From Brachionus rotundiformis (lineage: Eukaryota; Rotifera; Eurotatoria; Ploima; Brachionidae): DNA of 64,000 bases. The notes under the pieces were generated by a model. That model was not told where the DNA came from. It worked only from the letters and a program-made list of their open reading frames with translations, and ran no database searches. Both the position numbers and the translations under genes were made by a program. Location: positions 1,803,382 through 1,867,381 of the forward strand of contig JAESIW010000065.1 in NCBI GenBank assembly GCA_016802295.1. The letters run 5' to 3'. Positions 1 through 10,390 of the stretch are shown here, piece after piece (positions within the stretch are counted from its first letter, which is position 1; the number at the start of each line of letters is the position of its first letter).

Positions 1-161
1 AAATGAATTTTTCTGTCAATCAGTCAATTTTGACAAATAAATTGAAAAATACACTCATGTAGAATTTTTTTATTAAAATATTTTATTTTATACTTTAAAC
101 TTAAACTGGAACATTTTGAACAATTTTATTAGATATCTAATTAAAAATTTTAAATTTCCTA

Positions 162-899
162 TTAATTATTTTTCTTGTACGTAGTTTCTTCTTTTCCCTC
201 TTTCATGGCAGCATATCTTGCACAAACAAACAAAAAATCACTCAATCTGTTTATATATGATTGAACACTCGGATCGATATCGTTTGATTGAAGTAATGGT
301 TGAATGGAACGTTCCAATCTACGGCAAATAGAGCGCGATAAATGCAAGCCTCCAGCACATTTTCCACCTGATGGAAGAATAAAATTCCTCAAAACAGGCA
401 ACTCAGTTTCAAATCTGTCAATGTACTGCTCAAGTTCTGCAGTTAGTTTGGAATCAAAGCTTGATATTCGATCCAATTGTTTTTGGTTAGCTCTGCTTTT
501 AGGAGTGGCAATATAAGATCCAATATCAAGTAAAGTTGACTGAATTTTAATCAAAGCAGATTCAATTAGCTCACTAGTTTGCTTAAGACTTGGATTATTT
601 TTGGCCATGTCCAAACAGTACTCTCTGGTTAGACCTATTGAACTATTAAGCTCATCAGTGTTGCCAAGCGCTTCGAAAAAAATGTCATTTTTTGGTCGGC
701 GTTCACCGGTAAATAAACTTGTGGTGCCTTTGTCACCTGTTTTGGTATAGATCCGTATCTTTCGCTGAGAATCAGCGCTTTTATCAGACTCATTCAATTG
801 TCGGGTCAAACATATTTGTCTTGGCTGATTCAAATTTTGCCAAAGAGGCAAAACAATTGATTTGTGGACAAATTTTGATAATTTATAACCTCTAAGCAT
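162..899 (-). CDS. MMAB: Cob(I)alamin adenosyltransferase, mitochondrial (MMAB, PduO type)
   Basis: Intronless 245-residue protein, close to the usual length of animal MMAB. This family transfers the adenosyl group of ATP to cob(I)alamin in mitochondria, making the cofactor of methylmalonyl-CoA mutase. Seen: a basic N-terminus suited to mitochondrial import; the ATP-binding signature YTKTGDKG (residues 51-58); FILPSGG (173-179); CRRLER (192-197); and NRLSDFLFVCARYAA (217-231), all in family order. The ATG at 899 is the first one and precedes the presequence. TTTATT at 125-130 and 82-87 gives AATAAA on the minus strand just past the stop. The gene is divergent from the small gene at 1241, with about 340 bp of shared upstream DNA. 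The family call is very secure; the targeting is inferred. Confidence 0.95.
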   Translation of the reverse strand: MLRGYKLSKFVHKSIVLPLWQNLNQPRQICLTRQLNESDKSADSQRKIRIYTKTGDKGTTSLFTGERRPKNDIFFEALGNTDELNSSIGLTREYCLDMAKNNPSLKQTSELIESALIKIQSTLLDIGSYIATPKSRANQKQLDRISSFDSKLTAELEQYIDRFETELPVLRNFILPSGGKCAGGLHLSRSICRRLERSIQPLLQSNDIDPSVQSYINRLSDFLFVCARYAAMKEGKEETTYKKNN

Positions 900-1196
900 T
901 TTTAAAGAAATTATTTTTTATTTTTGAAAAAAAATTTAGAAAGTGCTGAAAAAAGTTTAATTTTAGAAAGACAAATTTTGGTGCTTAGCTCAAAGTTGGA
1001 ATAGTTTTTTTCCAAGACAATTTAAATAAGTTTTAAAAGAAAATTCCTTTATAAGTGTCACGCTTCAGTCATCTGCACAATTTAAATTTTAAAGATTTTA
1101 AATGATCTTAAATTAGAATGATAGTGCTAATTTTGTATGCTTAGCTATCAAGCATCAAAAATCAAGATTTATTATTAGGTCTGGATTTAAAAAGGG
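900..1196. promoter_or_regulatory. Divergent intergenic region between MMAB and the small membrane-protein gene
   Basis: About 300 bp of AT-rich DNA between two oppositely directed start codons, so it should hold both promoters. On the plus side a TATAAA lies at its right end (1197-1202). I see no equally clear TATA box for MMAB on the minus strand. Confidence 0.5.
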
Positions 1197-1202
1197 TATA
1201 AA
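1197..1202 (+). promoter_or_regulatory. TATA box (TATAAA)
   Basis: TATAAA lies 39 bp before the ATG at 1241. A start site about 25-30 bp downstream would leave a very short 5' UTR. This supports the small reading frame at 1241 as a real gene. Confidence 0.6.
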
Positions 1203-1240
1203 ATCCAGATTTTAAAGTATTTAATTCTATTAACTTAAAA

Positions 1241-1516
1241 ATGTTTAGAACAAAATTTTTTACTTTCCTGTTGGTAATTAGTTCCTCATTTGCTTTGACT
1301 AAATGTTTAAATGAAACTGAAAATCGTTTGAAGTACCAGAGTCCTGCAGAATGGGCTTGGAACGAACACCAAGCATGGACAATTGTTTTTATTGCATGGA
1401 TATCAATTTCGGGTTTATTGAATATTTATTTTATGCTTAATTACTGTGGATTGCTCTATTGTGATGAAAACCGAAATGCAATGCGCTTAAGACCAACAAA
1501 CGATTTTATTGATTAA
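1241..1516 (+). CDS. Small secreted or single-pass membrane protein, unknown
   Basis: 91-residue protein that I do not recognise. Residues 1-20 are a typical hydrophobic signal peptide (MFRTKFFTFLLVISSSFALT). A potential N-glycosylation site NET follows at 24-26. A Trp-rich stretch leads into a second hydrophobic segment at about 46-68, then a short tail with CDENR. This suggests a type I membrane protein with a small ectodomain. The gene is supported by the TATA box 39 bp upstream and by AATAAA at 1533-1538, 17 bp after the stop. It has no intron. No function can be assigned. Confidence 0.7.
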   Translation: MFRTKFFTFLLVISSSFALTKCLNETENRLKYQSPAEWAWNEHQAWTIVFIAWISISGLLNIYFMLNYCGLLYCDENRNAMRLRPTNDFID

Positions 1517-1539
1517 AATGATGCTAATTATTAATAAAA

Positions 1540-4500
1540 TTTATTTAATTAAATTTTTTTCTTAAAATTAATTCTCAAATTGAACCATGTCAAAAGTAGG
1601 TACTTTTTTTAGACACTGTTAATAGTCTTGAATTGAGAAACACTATCAAAATCACTCATATCAAAACAATTTAGGAAAAATATAAAATAAAAGTGAGTGT
1701 TCTTAAACTGGGTTTATTTCAACTAATTGATACATGATTTATGAAAGATTAAAGTAAGAAATAGGCTGTTTTATCAGATGGTTGAAAATTTTTTAGTCGA
1801 AAATCTTGAAAAGAAGAAAAATAATTGAATTTTGGAAGTAAATGAATTGAAGCTTTAAAGCGGTCAATAAAATTAATTTAAAAATATTATTTTAAGCTAA
1901 TAGAAAATTTAATTAGTTGAATTATCCGGAAGTTGAGTCTCAAATAGCGTTTTTATAAGCATGAAAAGGATATTACTTTTCTTTATAGCCTTATAATTCA
2001 TAACAAATATTTTATGTCGAAAATTTTAGAATATCATATTAATTTTTTTTTCTAATCAAGGAAAATATTTATTCAGGAATTGTTTGATCATTAATCTTTA
2101 ATAACCCTTTTTTTCTTTCTTTCTTTGGACCTCTCAGCATTTTAATTTAAAATTTTCAACACTAAAAAATTTAATTAGCGGTTTACTTAGGGCAAACTTT
2201 TTTATTGTTTCTAATTTTTACGATCGATTTTTTCCGTAACAAAATGAAGAACTATTAATAGATACTTAAATTATTATTGTGGTATATTATTAGTAATTTT
2301 GGCTGGTCTGTTTCAATTTATTCAGAGGGAGAAAATGCCGATTTATGAGTAATTAAAGAAAATCTAAGCAATTTAAATTTCATAACTCGTTATAAGCTTA
2401 GATATTGAAATAGCTCCAAGCATATTAATCAATTTAAGTATTTTTTATTTTATTTCTCTCGTCACTTTAGAATTATCTAATATTAAAGTCGTTAGCTCGA
2501 CCAATATATTTATTACTCAACCAAAATTTAGATAACTATAACTTTATAAAGTTTAATCGACTTCGATTGATGGATTTCTTGGTAGTATTTAAAATTTTCA
2601 ACAATAGCCTATTTAAGCTTTTTTTATTAAATAAAATCCGATTAATTTTATCTATAATTTTTGGCATTATAAAATAAAAAAATTAACCAAATTGAAATTT
2701 TTATTTAAGTAAAATAACAAATATACCTAAATTTTGAAGCTAGTTGTTTTTTTTTTAATTTCAATTTTTTTTTGCTTGCTGAATAAACAATTTTTTTTTA
2801 ATTAATTTCTTTCGTTTAGCTCTTATATAATGCTGTTAATGAATTCTTAATAATTTATTGTCATTTTTATTGATTTATATAGAATAAGTTGAGAAAAAAT
2901 AAAATATTTTATTACGATATTTTTCCGATTAAACGATGGATGGCTGCTCTCAGTAGGCTTTAGACCAAATGTGGTAAATCACAGGATAACCCGCAGCCAG
3001 CAGATTCATAAATGGTGTATTTTTTCAATTAAGAACGACATTTTAGTCCAATGCATCTGATAATCATTTTCATTTTAAACCCTAATATCAAGCACAGTTT
3101 TCTTTAGACATTTCCGCATCAAAGTTATGCTTAATTTCTGGACCAAGTCTGATCTCTTAACATAAAACACATGTTTGTTTAATATTTAAAAATACTTAAC
3201 TATGGAGATCATATTCATTTCCGCTTGAAATAAATGACAAAAATGTAAATGAAAAGCCCAAAATTTCTTATTATTTATTATGCTGTATATTAATATTGGA
3301 AAATTGTCCCTAATTAACGGATGCTGATTATCATTTGAGTAGTTTAAGTGAAAATATTTTGAAACTAGGATTTTTAAGGCTTCAACCAAAAAGTGTGACG
3401 AACTAAGATTTCCAAAAATTTAATTAGATTATATAAGACTTGATATCTTTTTTAAGGTTTATATAATCAAAATTATTATTATTTTTTTTAAACTTATTTT
3501 GTTTTCGTTTAATCTTAAAATCATATAATTTTTAATAATTGGCCTATTCATCAACTTGTGCAGTGGGTGTGTTTCACATTTGTTATCTGAATGCTTCATT
3601 TGTTTTCACATTTTAATATTTATAAAAAAAGTGCAGTAGTCAAGTTGCTAGGAGAATTAAAATAATTAAATATTGAATACTATAGGGAAATATTAATCAA
3701 CATTCACTAGGTATATTTCAAAAAATAGTATTTAATTTTAATCCGACCATAAACTGTGAAAAAAATGGACATAAGAAAACAATCTTTAAAGTAGATTAAA
3801 TTAGATATGTGTTTTATAGTAAAAGATTTTAAATTTTAATTTAAAATATCTGATGTCTAATTTACCAGGATTATTCAGATTTTTATTTGTCAATTTTTTG
3901 TCACTTATGGGCTAAAATACTTTTAGAGTGCTGAATGATGATAATTGTTTAGACATGATAATTTTAAAATTAATTTCAGTATGTTTCAATGTTAAGCTCT
4001 TTTTAAGTATATTTTACAAAAATATTTATATTATTTAAGAGCAATAATCATGAAAAGTTAATTTTTGGTTTAGATTTAGTCTGGTGAAAATTGGCAATTA
4101 ATTGAGCAAGATAAATTGTCTTGTTATCACGAAAGAAAAATAATTTGGATGAATAAAAAATCCAGATTTAAAGAAAAATTCAGCCACACTGTTACGCAAT
4201 ACATGAAAAAAAGTATCTATGGGGAAATGGCTTTACACGATATTTAATTAATCATAAATTTTACAAATATTTCCTTTAATCTAAGCTTAAAGCAAATTTA
4301 ACTCTCTGCAAACATCCGAAGTTATGTCATCATCTGTCATAAAATGAGCCTTTTTTATCGATTTTTGTGACAAATAATTTGAACAGCACCTAAGAGTTTC
4401 ATTATAAACATTTAGTCATATAACAGTCTTTAATTAATTTTTAATTTTTAATAAATTAGAATGTTTAAAATCTCTTGTGAGTTGATCTCAAATAGCTTTG

Positions 4501-5700
4501 TTTATTTATCGAGCACGAATCGATAATGATTTAGCGCTTGGCTTGCATGAGGTCCATTTTTCCATCCATTCAATTGTTTATTTTATCGCAGTGCTGCTAA
4601 ACTAAATTAATCTCCTGCTAAAATTTTTTTTTAATTAGTTTTTTTTCTCGAAAATAATAAGTAGCCAAGGATAATAGTTTTAGAAATTTTCTTAGGCAAG
4701 TAGAGTGACAAATTTTAAGAATTCAATTGTTAAAAATAACCATTGGACTGAATCATTTAGCAGACAAGTTATAATTTATCTAAGTGTCTCTAATTGATTA
4801 AGTTTTTAACTATAAAAGTTTATAACTTTTTCTAGCCGGGTCAGAGTAGAAACAAATACTCGGAATTCCGGTTCATATTACTATCAACAAGATTGAATGA
4901 TTTCAAAGCATGCAATTTTTTTGTTTATTTAATATTAAATAATCATGATCAAGGTATTAAAAATTGGCACCTTTTGATTAAACTTGTTTTAGTTTGTATC
5001 AAATGATATAAACTATTTACAGCTAGAATTATTGAGCTTGATCAAATTTACTCAAAAACCATAGGAGCCATGCAAATGTGACAACCTGTTTCGTAGTGAG
5101 TTTTGACACGTTTTACAAATCGAATTAACTTGCCTAAATGAATATAAATAAAGTGTTAAGATCATGTCATTTTTATCTTAATTAATTCTAAGCAATAGTT
5201 TATTAAAAGTTGATTTGAATAAAAAAGTTAAATATAGTCAACTAGTTTTAAGTTTATTTCATTTAAAAAACAATGATTAAATTGGATTAAAAGGTAGTTA
5301 AGAGACAATATGGATTAGGCACTTATCATTTACTTGATCTAATCCATTTTACTATATATTCAATAGTGTATGTAAATTACTTAAATTTAATATTTTCTAT
5401 TTCTTATTTTAAACAAAATAGATATACAGTTACAATTTACCAAACTGTCAAAATCTTATCTACTTGAATTTCATACAAGCGGAACTAAAATAAACCTTGG
5501 CCAAGTTAAAATTACTAAATTTAAATTTAATTAATGCTTAATTTATTTTTAATCTTATTTACTTGACTACTAAACTAGTTGCATTAGTTTTTATTTGTTT
5601 ACTGATTGATAGGTTTTATGATTGATTAAATACTGATAAGAAACTGAGACCGTATTAAATTTATATATTTTTATTTATTAAGATATAGATTTAGTGTAGA
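1540..5700. other. Intergenic, no gene seen
   Basis: About 4.1 kb of AT-rich DNA with many stops in all frames. It contains a short CTTT microsatellite near 2110-2128, a less AT-rich patch around 2930-3010, and an ATGCAAAT octamer-like site near 5071. I find no conserved protein motif, tRNA or transposon boundary. Confidence 0.6.
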
Positions 5701-7133
5701 ATGGAGACTACATTTGGCAAAACAGTAGAGACTAGATTCGTGGAAAACTATTCTGCCAAGTCATTTAGCAACTATAAGGCTAAATTGCGTCGAACCAATA
5801 TGGACGCCGAGTTACAGATAGCTACAGATAACATATTTAATCTAAATAATAATAAAAAGTTTCAATTAAATTATCAAAGAATGCAGAAGTATAAAAATGA
5901 GCTTTTGTATATGAAGTTGAGACAACATAACCAAAAGCAAGCTGAAATTGAAAAGAGAATAAACAGCTCGTTGCGTAAACAGTATGGTTTTACCAAAGCA
6001 AACAATGGCTACCAGAGTGACAGTGATTACATGTACAACAGTCCTTATAATTTTGTTAGACCTAAGTGTGAGCACAAACTAGCGATTGATGATGAGACAC
6101 GAAGTTGTATTAGTATGCGGGCTGGTAATGAAAAGCAAGCCTTTATGCGTAACCCTAGATACAAGAGTCTTGAGAGATCGAGGGTGTCTGAATCTTTTAG
6201 AAAATACAACTTGAAGCAGAACGAACCAAACCAAGATCTTAGCTGGAAAAATTTTAACCACAATCCAAATTATGGTGTTTTGCCAAAGCGATTAGACGAA
6301 AATCTCAATGGGTATAAGTCTAAAAACGCAATTATAAAAAAAAATCAATCAATTTCAACGCCTGGTACACCACTACTAAATTCAAATCATAAAAAGTAAA
6401 TTTTATCTTAAGCCAAAATTTATTCTAAATTAATAATTAAAAAATAGATATGAGTTAGATTATTTTGATCCAAATGATCAATATTGGAATGACCAAGAAG
6501 CCATTGTTTTGGGCCAGAATGAAATAGACGTACAATTGAGAAATATTGAAAATTTGAAAAAACAACATTTTCAAATGGACTATAAAAAATCCGAATCTTA
6601 TTCACAAAATAAATCTCAATTGGTAATAAATATTTATTCTTAAGTAGAATTAATTTTTAATTATTATCTTTCAGGAAATGGTTTCACTTGAAAACGCGTT
6701 GCTTAGTATGAATGAAATTTTAAGAAATTTGACTGTAAATTCTAAAAAGAGGGAAGATAGCTTACAAAATAGCTTGGAAAAAAACCAACTTTCGCCTCCA
6801 TTGTCAACGTCCACCTCATTTTCTACCTCAGAAAACGACTGCAAAAAGGCACAATCAGATAACGAAAGTCCAATTTCCATTTCGCCTTCTTCATCGGCCA
6901 CTGATTACTCCAGTTCAGCGATTGAAGAAACGCGCACCAACAAAACAAACTCGTCTTTTTACCCTTCAGACTCTTCGGCAAGTTGCACGCAGTCTTTTAT
7001 ATCAAGAAACTCGATCAGTGAAACACCCAACAGACTGTCAATCGATTATGTGGACCAAAGTGATGCGATTACCAATGGAAAAAAAGCTAAACTTTCTCTA
7101 AGTAAACGCATCAAAAAATTATTTTTTAATTAG
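5701..7133 (+). CDS. Unrecognised 442-residue protein, three exons
   Basis: Exons 5701-6395, 6448-6622 and 6675-7133 join in frame (GT..AG introns of 52 bp each) to give 442 residues. The first part is rich in Asn, Lys, Tyr and Gln, with a charged, probably helical stretch near residues 55-90. The second exon encodes a compact acidic/aromatic segment beginning YELDYFDPNDQYWNDQEAIV, followed by predicted helix. The third exon begins EMVSLENALLSMNEILRNLT, then becomes a low-complexity Ser/Thr-rich tail and ends in the basic/hydrophobic SLSKRIKKLFFN. No signal peptide or membrane segment. AATAAA at 7226-7231. Splice phases and the poly(A) signal make it a convincing gene, probably a cytoskeletal or scaffold type protein, but I cannot name it. 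Confidence 0.75.
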
Positions 7134-7231
7134 AGTATTTATTACTTTTAAATGTAAAGTGTTTAAAACCGTCTAAATTTTTTCTTTGTTAATATTTTTC
7201 TAAATTTTTATCTGATATTTTTCTAAATAAA

Positions 7232-8280
7232 GTAAATTTAGATTATCTTGTTTAATAAAATTAATTTCTAGTTTAAATTTAAAATATTTAAATAAAATTT
7301 ATTAAAATTTGCAGTTTTGGATAGAAGATATAAAGTATTAAAATTTAATGATTAGACATTCCGATTAAGTGTGGTTAGATTGGTTAAAGTTAAAAAATAT
7401 ATCATTCTTTTCGACTGATGCCTATTTTTTGAAAAATGATGGACTAATTCATTTTTTTTAATTACCTAAGAAATGGTCTTTAAATTTTATTTTATGTTTG
7501 TTAAATTCATTTATTTATTCTTTGGCAAAGGCTGTTTCCGACCACGTGACAAAAGTATATAAAAAGATGATTAAATAATCGTAACTCATAAAAATAAATT
7601 AGTAATAAGTAAGGAAGAAATTAAGTTCTTTTAAAAAAATTTAATCCAAATTTAGTTATTTCATATAATTCTTTTGGAATAATTAAACTATTTTTTAGAT
7701 TGAAAATTTTACGTAATTCCTCAAATCTTTGGTTATCCTGGTTTGCTAAATTGATTGATTTAACTCTGATTTAATCTTTTACCTGTGAATCGAGCATGAC
7801 GACACCAAATCGAATAGATAGAATAATTTTTTAATAAAAATTCTGCATACTGAATGAATATTTAGAATTTAAAAAAGTGTATTTAATTTGATGAGTTTTT
7901 TACAACCATCTGAGTACTATCGACTGAGTAATCAGGTAATCTTAGAAATGTCAAACGACCAGTCTGAGCTTCAAAGCCGTTTTTTGCTTTTAAAAGATTT
8001 TTATTTGAATTTTTATTTTATTTAAAGAAGAAACAACAAAAAGAATATTTTTGTATAATTTTTTTAAATACATATGAATTATCCATTTAAATTTATCGAA
8101 TTCTAGATATAAAACTATCAAGAATCCTCTTATTAATTATTTTATCAAGAATATTCATCATTAAATGTTTTCATTTTAAATTTATTTGTTTTCAGTATTT
8201 TAAACAAAATTTTAAAATTTTCAATATAATAACTAAATTAGTAAAATTAATTAAATTGGTTAAATTAGTGACTAATGTAC
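7232..8280. other. Intergenic, one promoter-like motif pair, no gene seen
   Basis: AT-rich and free of long open frames. The only notable element is an E-box/TATA pair at 7542-7564 (listed separately). Confidence 0.5.
7542..7564 (+). promoter_or_regulatory. E-box plus TATA box without an evident downstream gene
   Basis: CCACGTGAC (USF/MYC-type E-box) at 7542-7550 is followed at 7556-7564 by TATATAAAA. Spacing is promoter-like, but no coding frame follows within 1 kb. It may be chance, a non-coding transcript promoter, or an unrecognised first exon. Confidence 0.3.
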
Positions 8281-8622
8281 AGCAAAGGTCTATGGATAGA
8301 TCCCAAGCCCTGAGAAAAGAGAAGGGTGATGACAGCCACATGCATCGTTTGCGTATATGGTCGCAGATACATACACAAACGATTCGATGGTCCCTCTGCA
8401 GATAGACGTTCCTTTGGAAACCTTAAGTTAAGACTTTATCTCGACTGAAAGAGAAATCGCTTGGTTTGTTGTTCCAAGCTAGTCTAAATAGTTGCCCAGT
8501 TCGCAGCTATTTTAAAGTGCTCGGATGAGTGGCGCTGTTTATGATAAACGTCCCACTGCGTTCTCAGCGAAAGGGGCTGTCATAATTCAGCCAAAGCCGG
8601 TCCCAAGTATGATTTTAAAAAA
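8281..8622. repeat. Diverged dispersed repeat, copy A
   Basis: About 340 bp clearly richer in G+C than its surroundings, with no open frame. Its part 8410-8590 aligns by eye to the reverse complement of 13360-13560: both hold a GGTTTGTTGTTCCA / AGTTTGTGGTTTCA stretch followed by GCTAGTCTA, and later a GATAAACGTCCCACTG / GATGAATGTCCTACTG stretch. It is therefore a member of an old interspersed repeat family of unknown class. The retrotransposon at 8628 is inserted directly at its right edge. Confidence 0.5.
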
Positions 8623-8627
8623 AGGAG
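8623..8627. repeat. Target-site duplication (AGGAG), left copy
   Basis: AGGAG immediately before the left end of the LTR element. The same five bases occur at 10386-10390, directly after the right end. Five-base duplications are typical of Ty3/gypsy integrases. Confidence 0.8.
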
Positions 8628-8712
8628 TGTTTTATAGCTGTGCAGGTGGGGTTTTTAGGGTATATTAAGAGAGGTTCTCTTTTGTTGAATACTTTATTGA
8701 ATCTAAATAAGT
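8628..8712 (-). repeat. 3' LTR remnant
   Basis: These 85 bp are identical to 10070-10154. The outer end begins TG on the plus strand and abuts the AGGAG duplication. The remainder of the LTR is deleted. Confidence 0.88.
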
Positions 8713-9166
8713 TTTTATAGCCAAGTAGTAGCTCGGCTCTGCCCTTGACAACAATGAAACCAGCTTTTGTTGTTGTCTTGATTGTGCTTACTTCGGCTAT
8801 GAACTGGCCTAGTACTGGTATCGCTGAGCCTGCTGTGTATCCATAGTATTCTGTGTTACACTTTTGAAGTGCTGGCCTCTTGTGGATACTATGGTATGTT
8901 GGTTCATCTATCACGTTGATGGCCGCGCCTGTGTCTATTAGAAATGAGAGCCTCGTCTGGTTCATTTCTATCGTCACACGTGGTCCATCGTTTGACGTCG
9001 GTTCATGCTGAACAGCAAACAGTTCGTAATTTTGATTCTGTTTGTATCTAATGTACTCGGCGTACTCTGAGCTATCTATTGTGTACTGCTCGTCCATGTG
9101 CGTGATTTGTCTGATTGACTTCTTGGCTTTTGACTCTGACCTATCTGCTTTGGGACTCCGACACAC
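8713..9166 (-). pseudogene. Retrotransposon protease fragment
   Basis: Remains of the pol start. The retroviral-type aspartyl protease active site is visible as FLIDTGAAINVID, with a flap-like region and LLLG near the end. The frame then runs directly into the LTR remnant, so the last 20-odd residues are LTR-derived. Relative to gag the reading frame has shifted. Two in-frame stops fall inside the zinc-knuckle region between the two frames (about 9170-9215 on the plus strand). A dead fragment. Confidence 0.8.
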
Positions 9167-9195
9167 TTATGCAAAGTGGTTTGGCTTGCCTCAGT

Positions 9196-10035
9196 TTAGA
9201 CAGGATTTTCCGAACGCTTTGCATGTTTCTTGTTTTGGCAGTTCCCACCGCACCATCCGCATTGTCCCTTCTTAGCACAATCAGTTCTGCCGTAACTGTT
9301 CTTGGGTTTGTTGGGTTTTCCAGATCGGTCTTGCGCGTACATAATCGACGATGCCGCCGTCGGGTTCGTTAGCATGTTCATGTTTTGCACTGAGCTCTCA
9401 AATCCTTGTGCGCTCTCGATCGCATTGGCCAGGGTCAGGCTGTTCGACCTACAGCATTTCTCCTGAAATGCAGGCATGTTTGAACCGGCCACGAACTGAG
9501 AGAGGACGTTGCGCTCGAGCGCCTCCGCAAACTTGCAGTGTACTGCTTGCTGGCGGAGCCTCATTACGTAGTCGTGGATTGGCTCGCCTTCTCTTCTCTT
9601 CATGTGGCGGAATTTTTGCTCCTCAGCAAATTCCGATCGCTGGGCCGTGAAGTGGTCGGTAATCAGCTTGTAGGCCTGATCGTGTGTCTCGTTGTCATCT
9701 CGGCTCCGGATGCTTTTGTAAATCTCATAAACGTCAGGTCCGATCATGAGTAGGAAGGTCGACTTTATTCGATCGTCTTTCAGATTTTTCGCATGGACGA
9801 AGAGTTTGAACCGCTCGAGCCACATCTCCCATCTTGTGCCCACGGTCGCCAACTCTTCGCCGGTTGCATATTGGAATGCTCCACACGTGACTTGGTCATT
9901 CATTTCTTCTTCTTTTTCGTTTTCGCTTTCGTTTTCTATTTCGTCTCGAGTGTCTTCGAACTCTTCTTCTTCTTCTCTCGTTTTCTGTTGCGATAGAATG
10001 GTGCTGTCTGGTTTATCCTGCGTCGGACTTGACAT
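9196..10035 (-). CDS. Retrotransposon Gag-like protein, 279 residues
   Basis: Open frame starting at the ATG at 10035, about 20 bp inside the primer site. A long Glu-rich stretch (residues 20-47) is followed by a retrotransposon gag core with WEMWLERFKLFVHA and the family pattern around residues 140-165 (KRREGEPIHDYVMRLRQQA). The C-terminus enters a Cys-rich nucleocapsid part (CGWCGGNC) and stops at 9196. A CCHC knuckle pattern is visible in a different frame just beyond but is interrupted by stops, so the polyprotein is truncated. Known family role: particle assembly and RNA packaging. Confidence 0.8.
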   Translation of the reverse strand: MSSPTQDKPDSTILSQQKTREEEEEFEDTRDEIENESENEKEEEMNDQVTCGAFQYATGEELATVGTRWEMWLERFKLFVHAKNLKDDRIKSTFLLMIGPDVYEIYKSIRSRDDNETHDQAYKLITDHFTAQRSEFAEEQKFRHMKRREGEPIHDYVMRLRQQAVHCKFAEALERNVLSQFVAGSNMPAFQEKCCRSNSLTLANAIESAQGFESSVQNMNMLTNPTAASSIMYAQDRSGKPNKPKNSYGRTDCAKKGQCGWCGGNCQNKKHAKRSENPV

Positions 10036-10057
10036 TCACTTTTTTTTTTTTTTTTCT

Positions 10058-10067
10058 CTCGTCGCCA
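10058..10067 (-). other. tRNA primer-binding site, tRNA-Ser type
   Basis: On the minus strand the ten bases TGGCGACGAG lie two bases after the end of the 5' LTR. They are complementary to the CCA end and acceptor stem expected of a eukaryotic tRNA-Ser whose 5' end reads GACGAGG. This fixes the inner boundary of the LTR. Confidence 0.65.
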
Positions 10068-10069
10068 AT

Positions 10070-10385
10070 TGTTTTATAGCTGTGCAGGTGGGGTTTTTAG
10101 GGTATATTAAGAGAGGTTCTCTTTTGTTGAATACTTTATTGAATCTAAATAAGTAAAAGGAAACGGCCGTCTTAAGCCAATGTAAATAATGTGAATAGTG
10201 TAATAGTATGAGCAATAGAGTTGTACATCAAGATTTTTATAGAGTTTTAGATGAAAAGGAAAGGCTTAGGATAAGCGTCATTGTGATGCTTATCTAGTTG
10301 TATATAAATATGAATAAGTTTTTATGGATTATGATGTAAGTTTAGAAAGCATAACTTGCTTTGCTCTTGTGGTTGCTACACCACA
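10070..10385 (-). repeat. 5' LTR (316 bp)
   Basis: Bounded by TG at 10070 and CA at 10384-10385 (plus-strand view). Its inner end is followed by the primer site and its outer end by AGGAG. An AATAAA on the minus strand lies near the inner end, as expected for the R region. The first 85 bp on the plus strand are repeated at 8628-8712. Confidence 0.85.
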
Positions 10386-10390
10386 AGGAG
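10386..10390. repeat. Target-site duplication (AGGAG), right copy
   Basis: Matches 8623-8627 and defines the right boundary of the LTR element. Confidence 0.8.

Larger units (their letters stand above)
8628..10385 (-). mobile_element. Internally deleted Ty3/gypsy-type LTR retrotransposon
   Basis: The element reads on the minus strand. Its 5' LTR is at 10070-10385, then a tRNA primer site, gag, part of a retroviral-type protease, and an 85-bp remnant of the 3' LTR at 8628-8712. AGGAG duplications flank it exactly. Reverse transcriptase, RNase H and integrase are absent, and the 3' LTR keeps only its last 85 bp on the element strand, so about 230 bp of that LTR and all downstream pol are gone. 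The junction at about 8712 lies at AATAAGTTTTTAT, a 13-bp string also present inside the intact LTR at 10313-10325, which suggests deletion by microhomology. The gag/protease junction is also broken. The copy cannot move on its own. Confidence 0.88.

Noticed and set aside
3186..3389. 67-codon minus-strand frame in the first intergenic region
   Set aside because: Isolated, low-complexity, no promoter or poly(A) signal, no motif; consistent with chance.
9042..10156. Plus-strand frames across the retrotransposon
   Set aside because: Shadows of gag and protease on the minus strand; no domain content.
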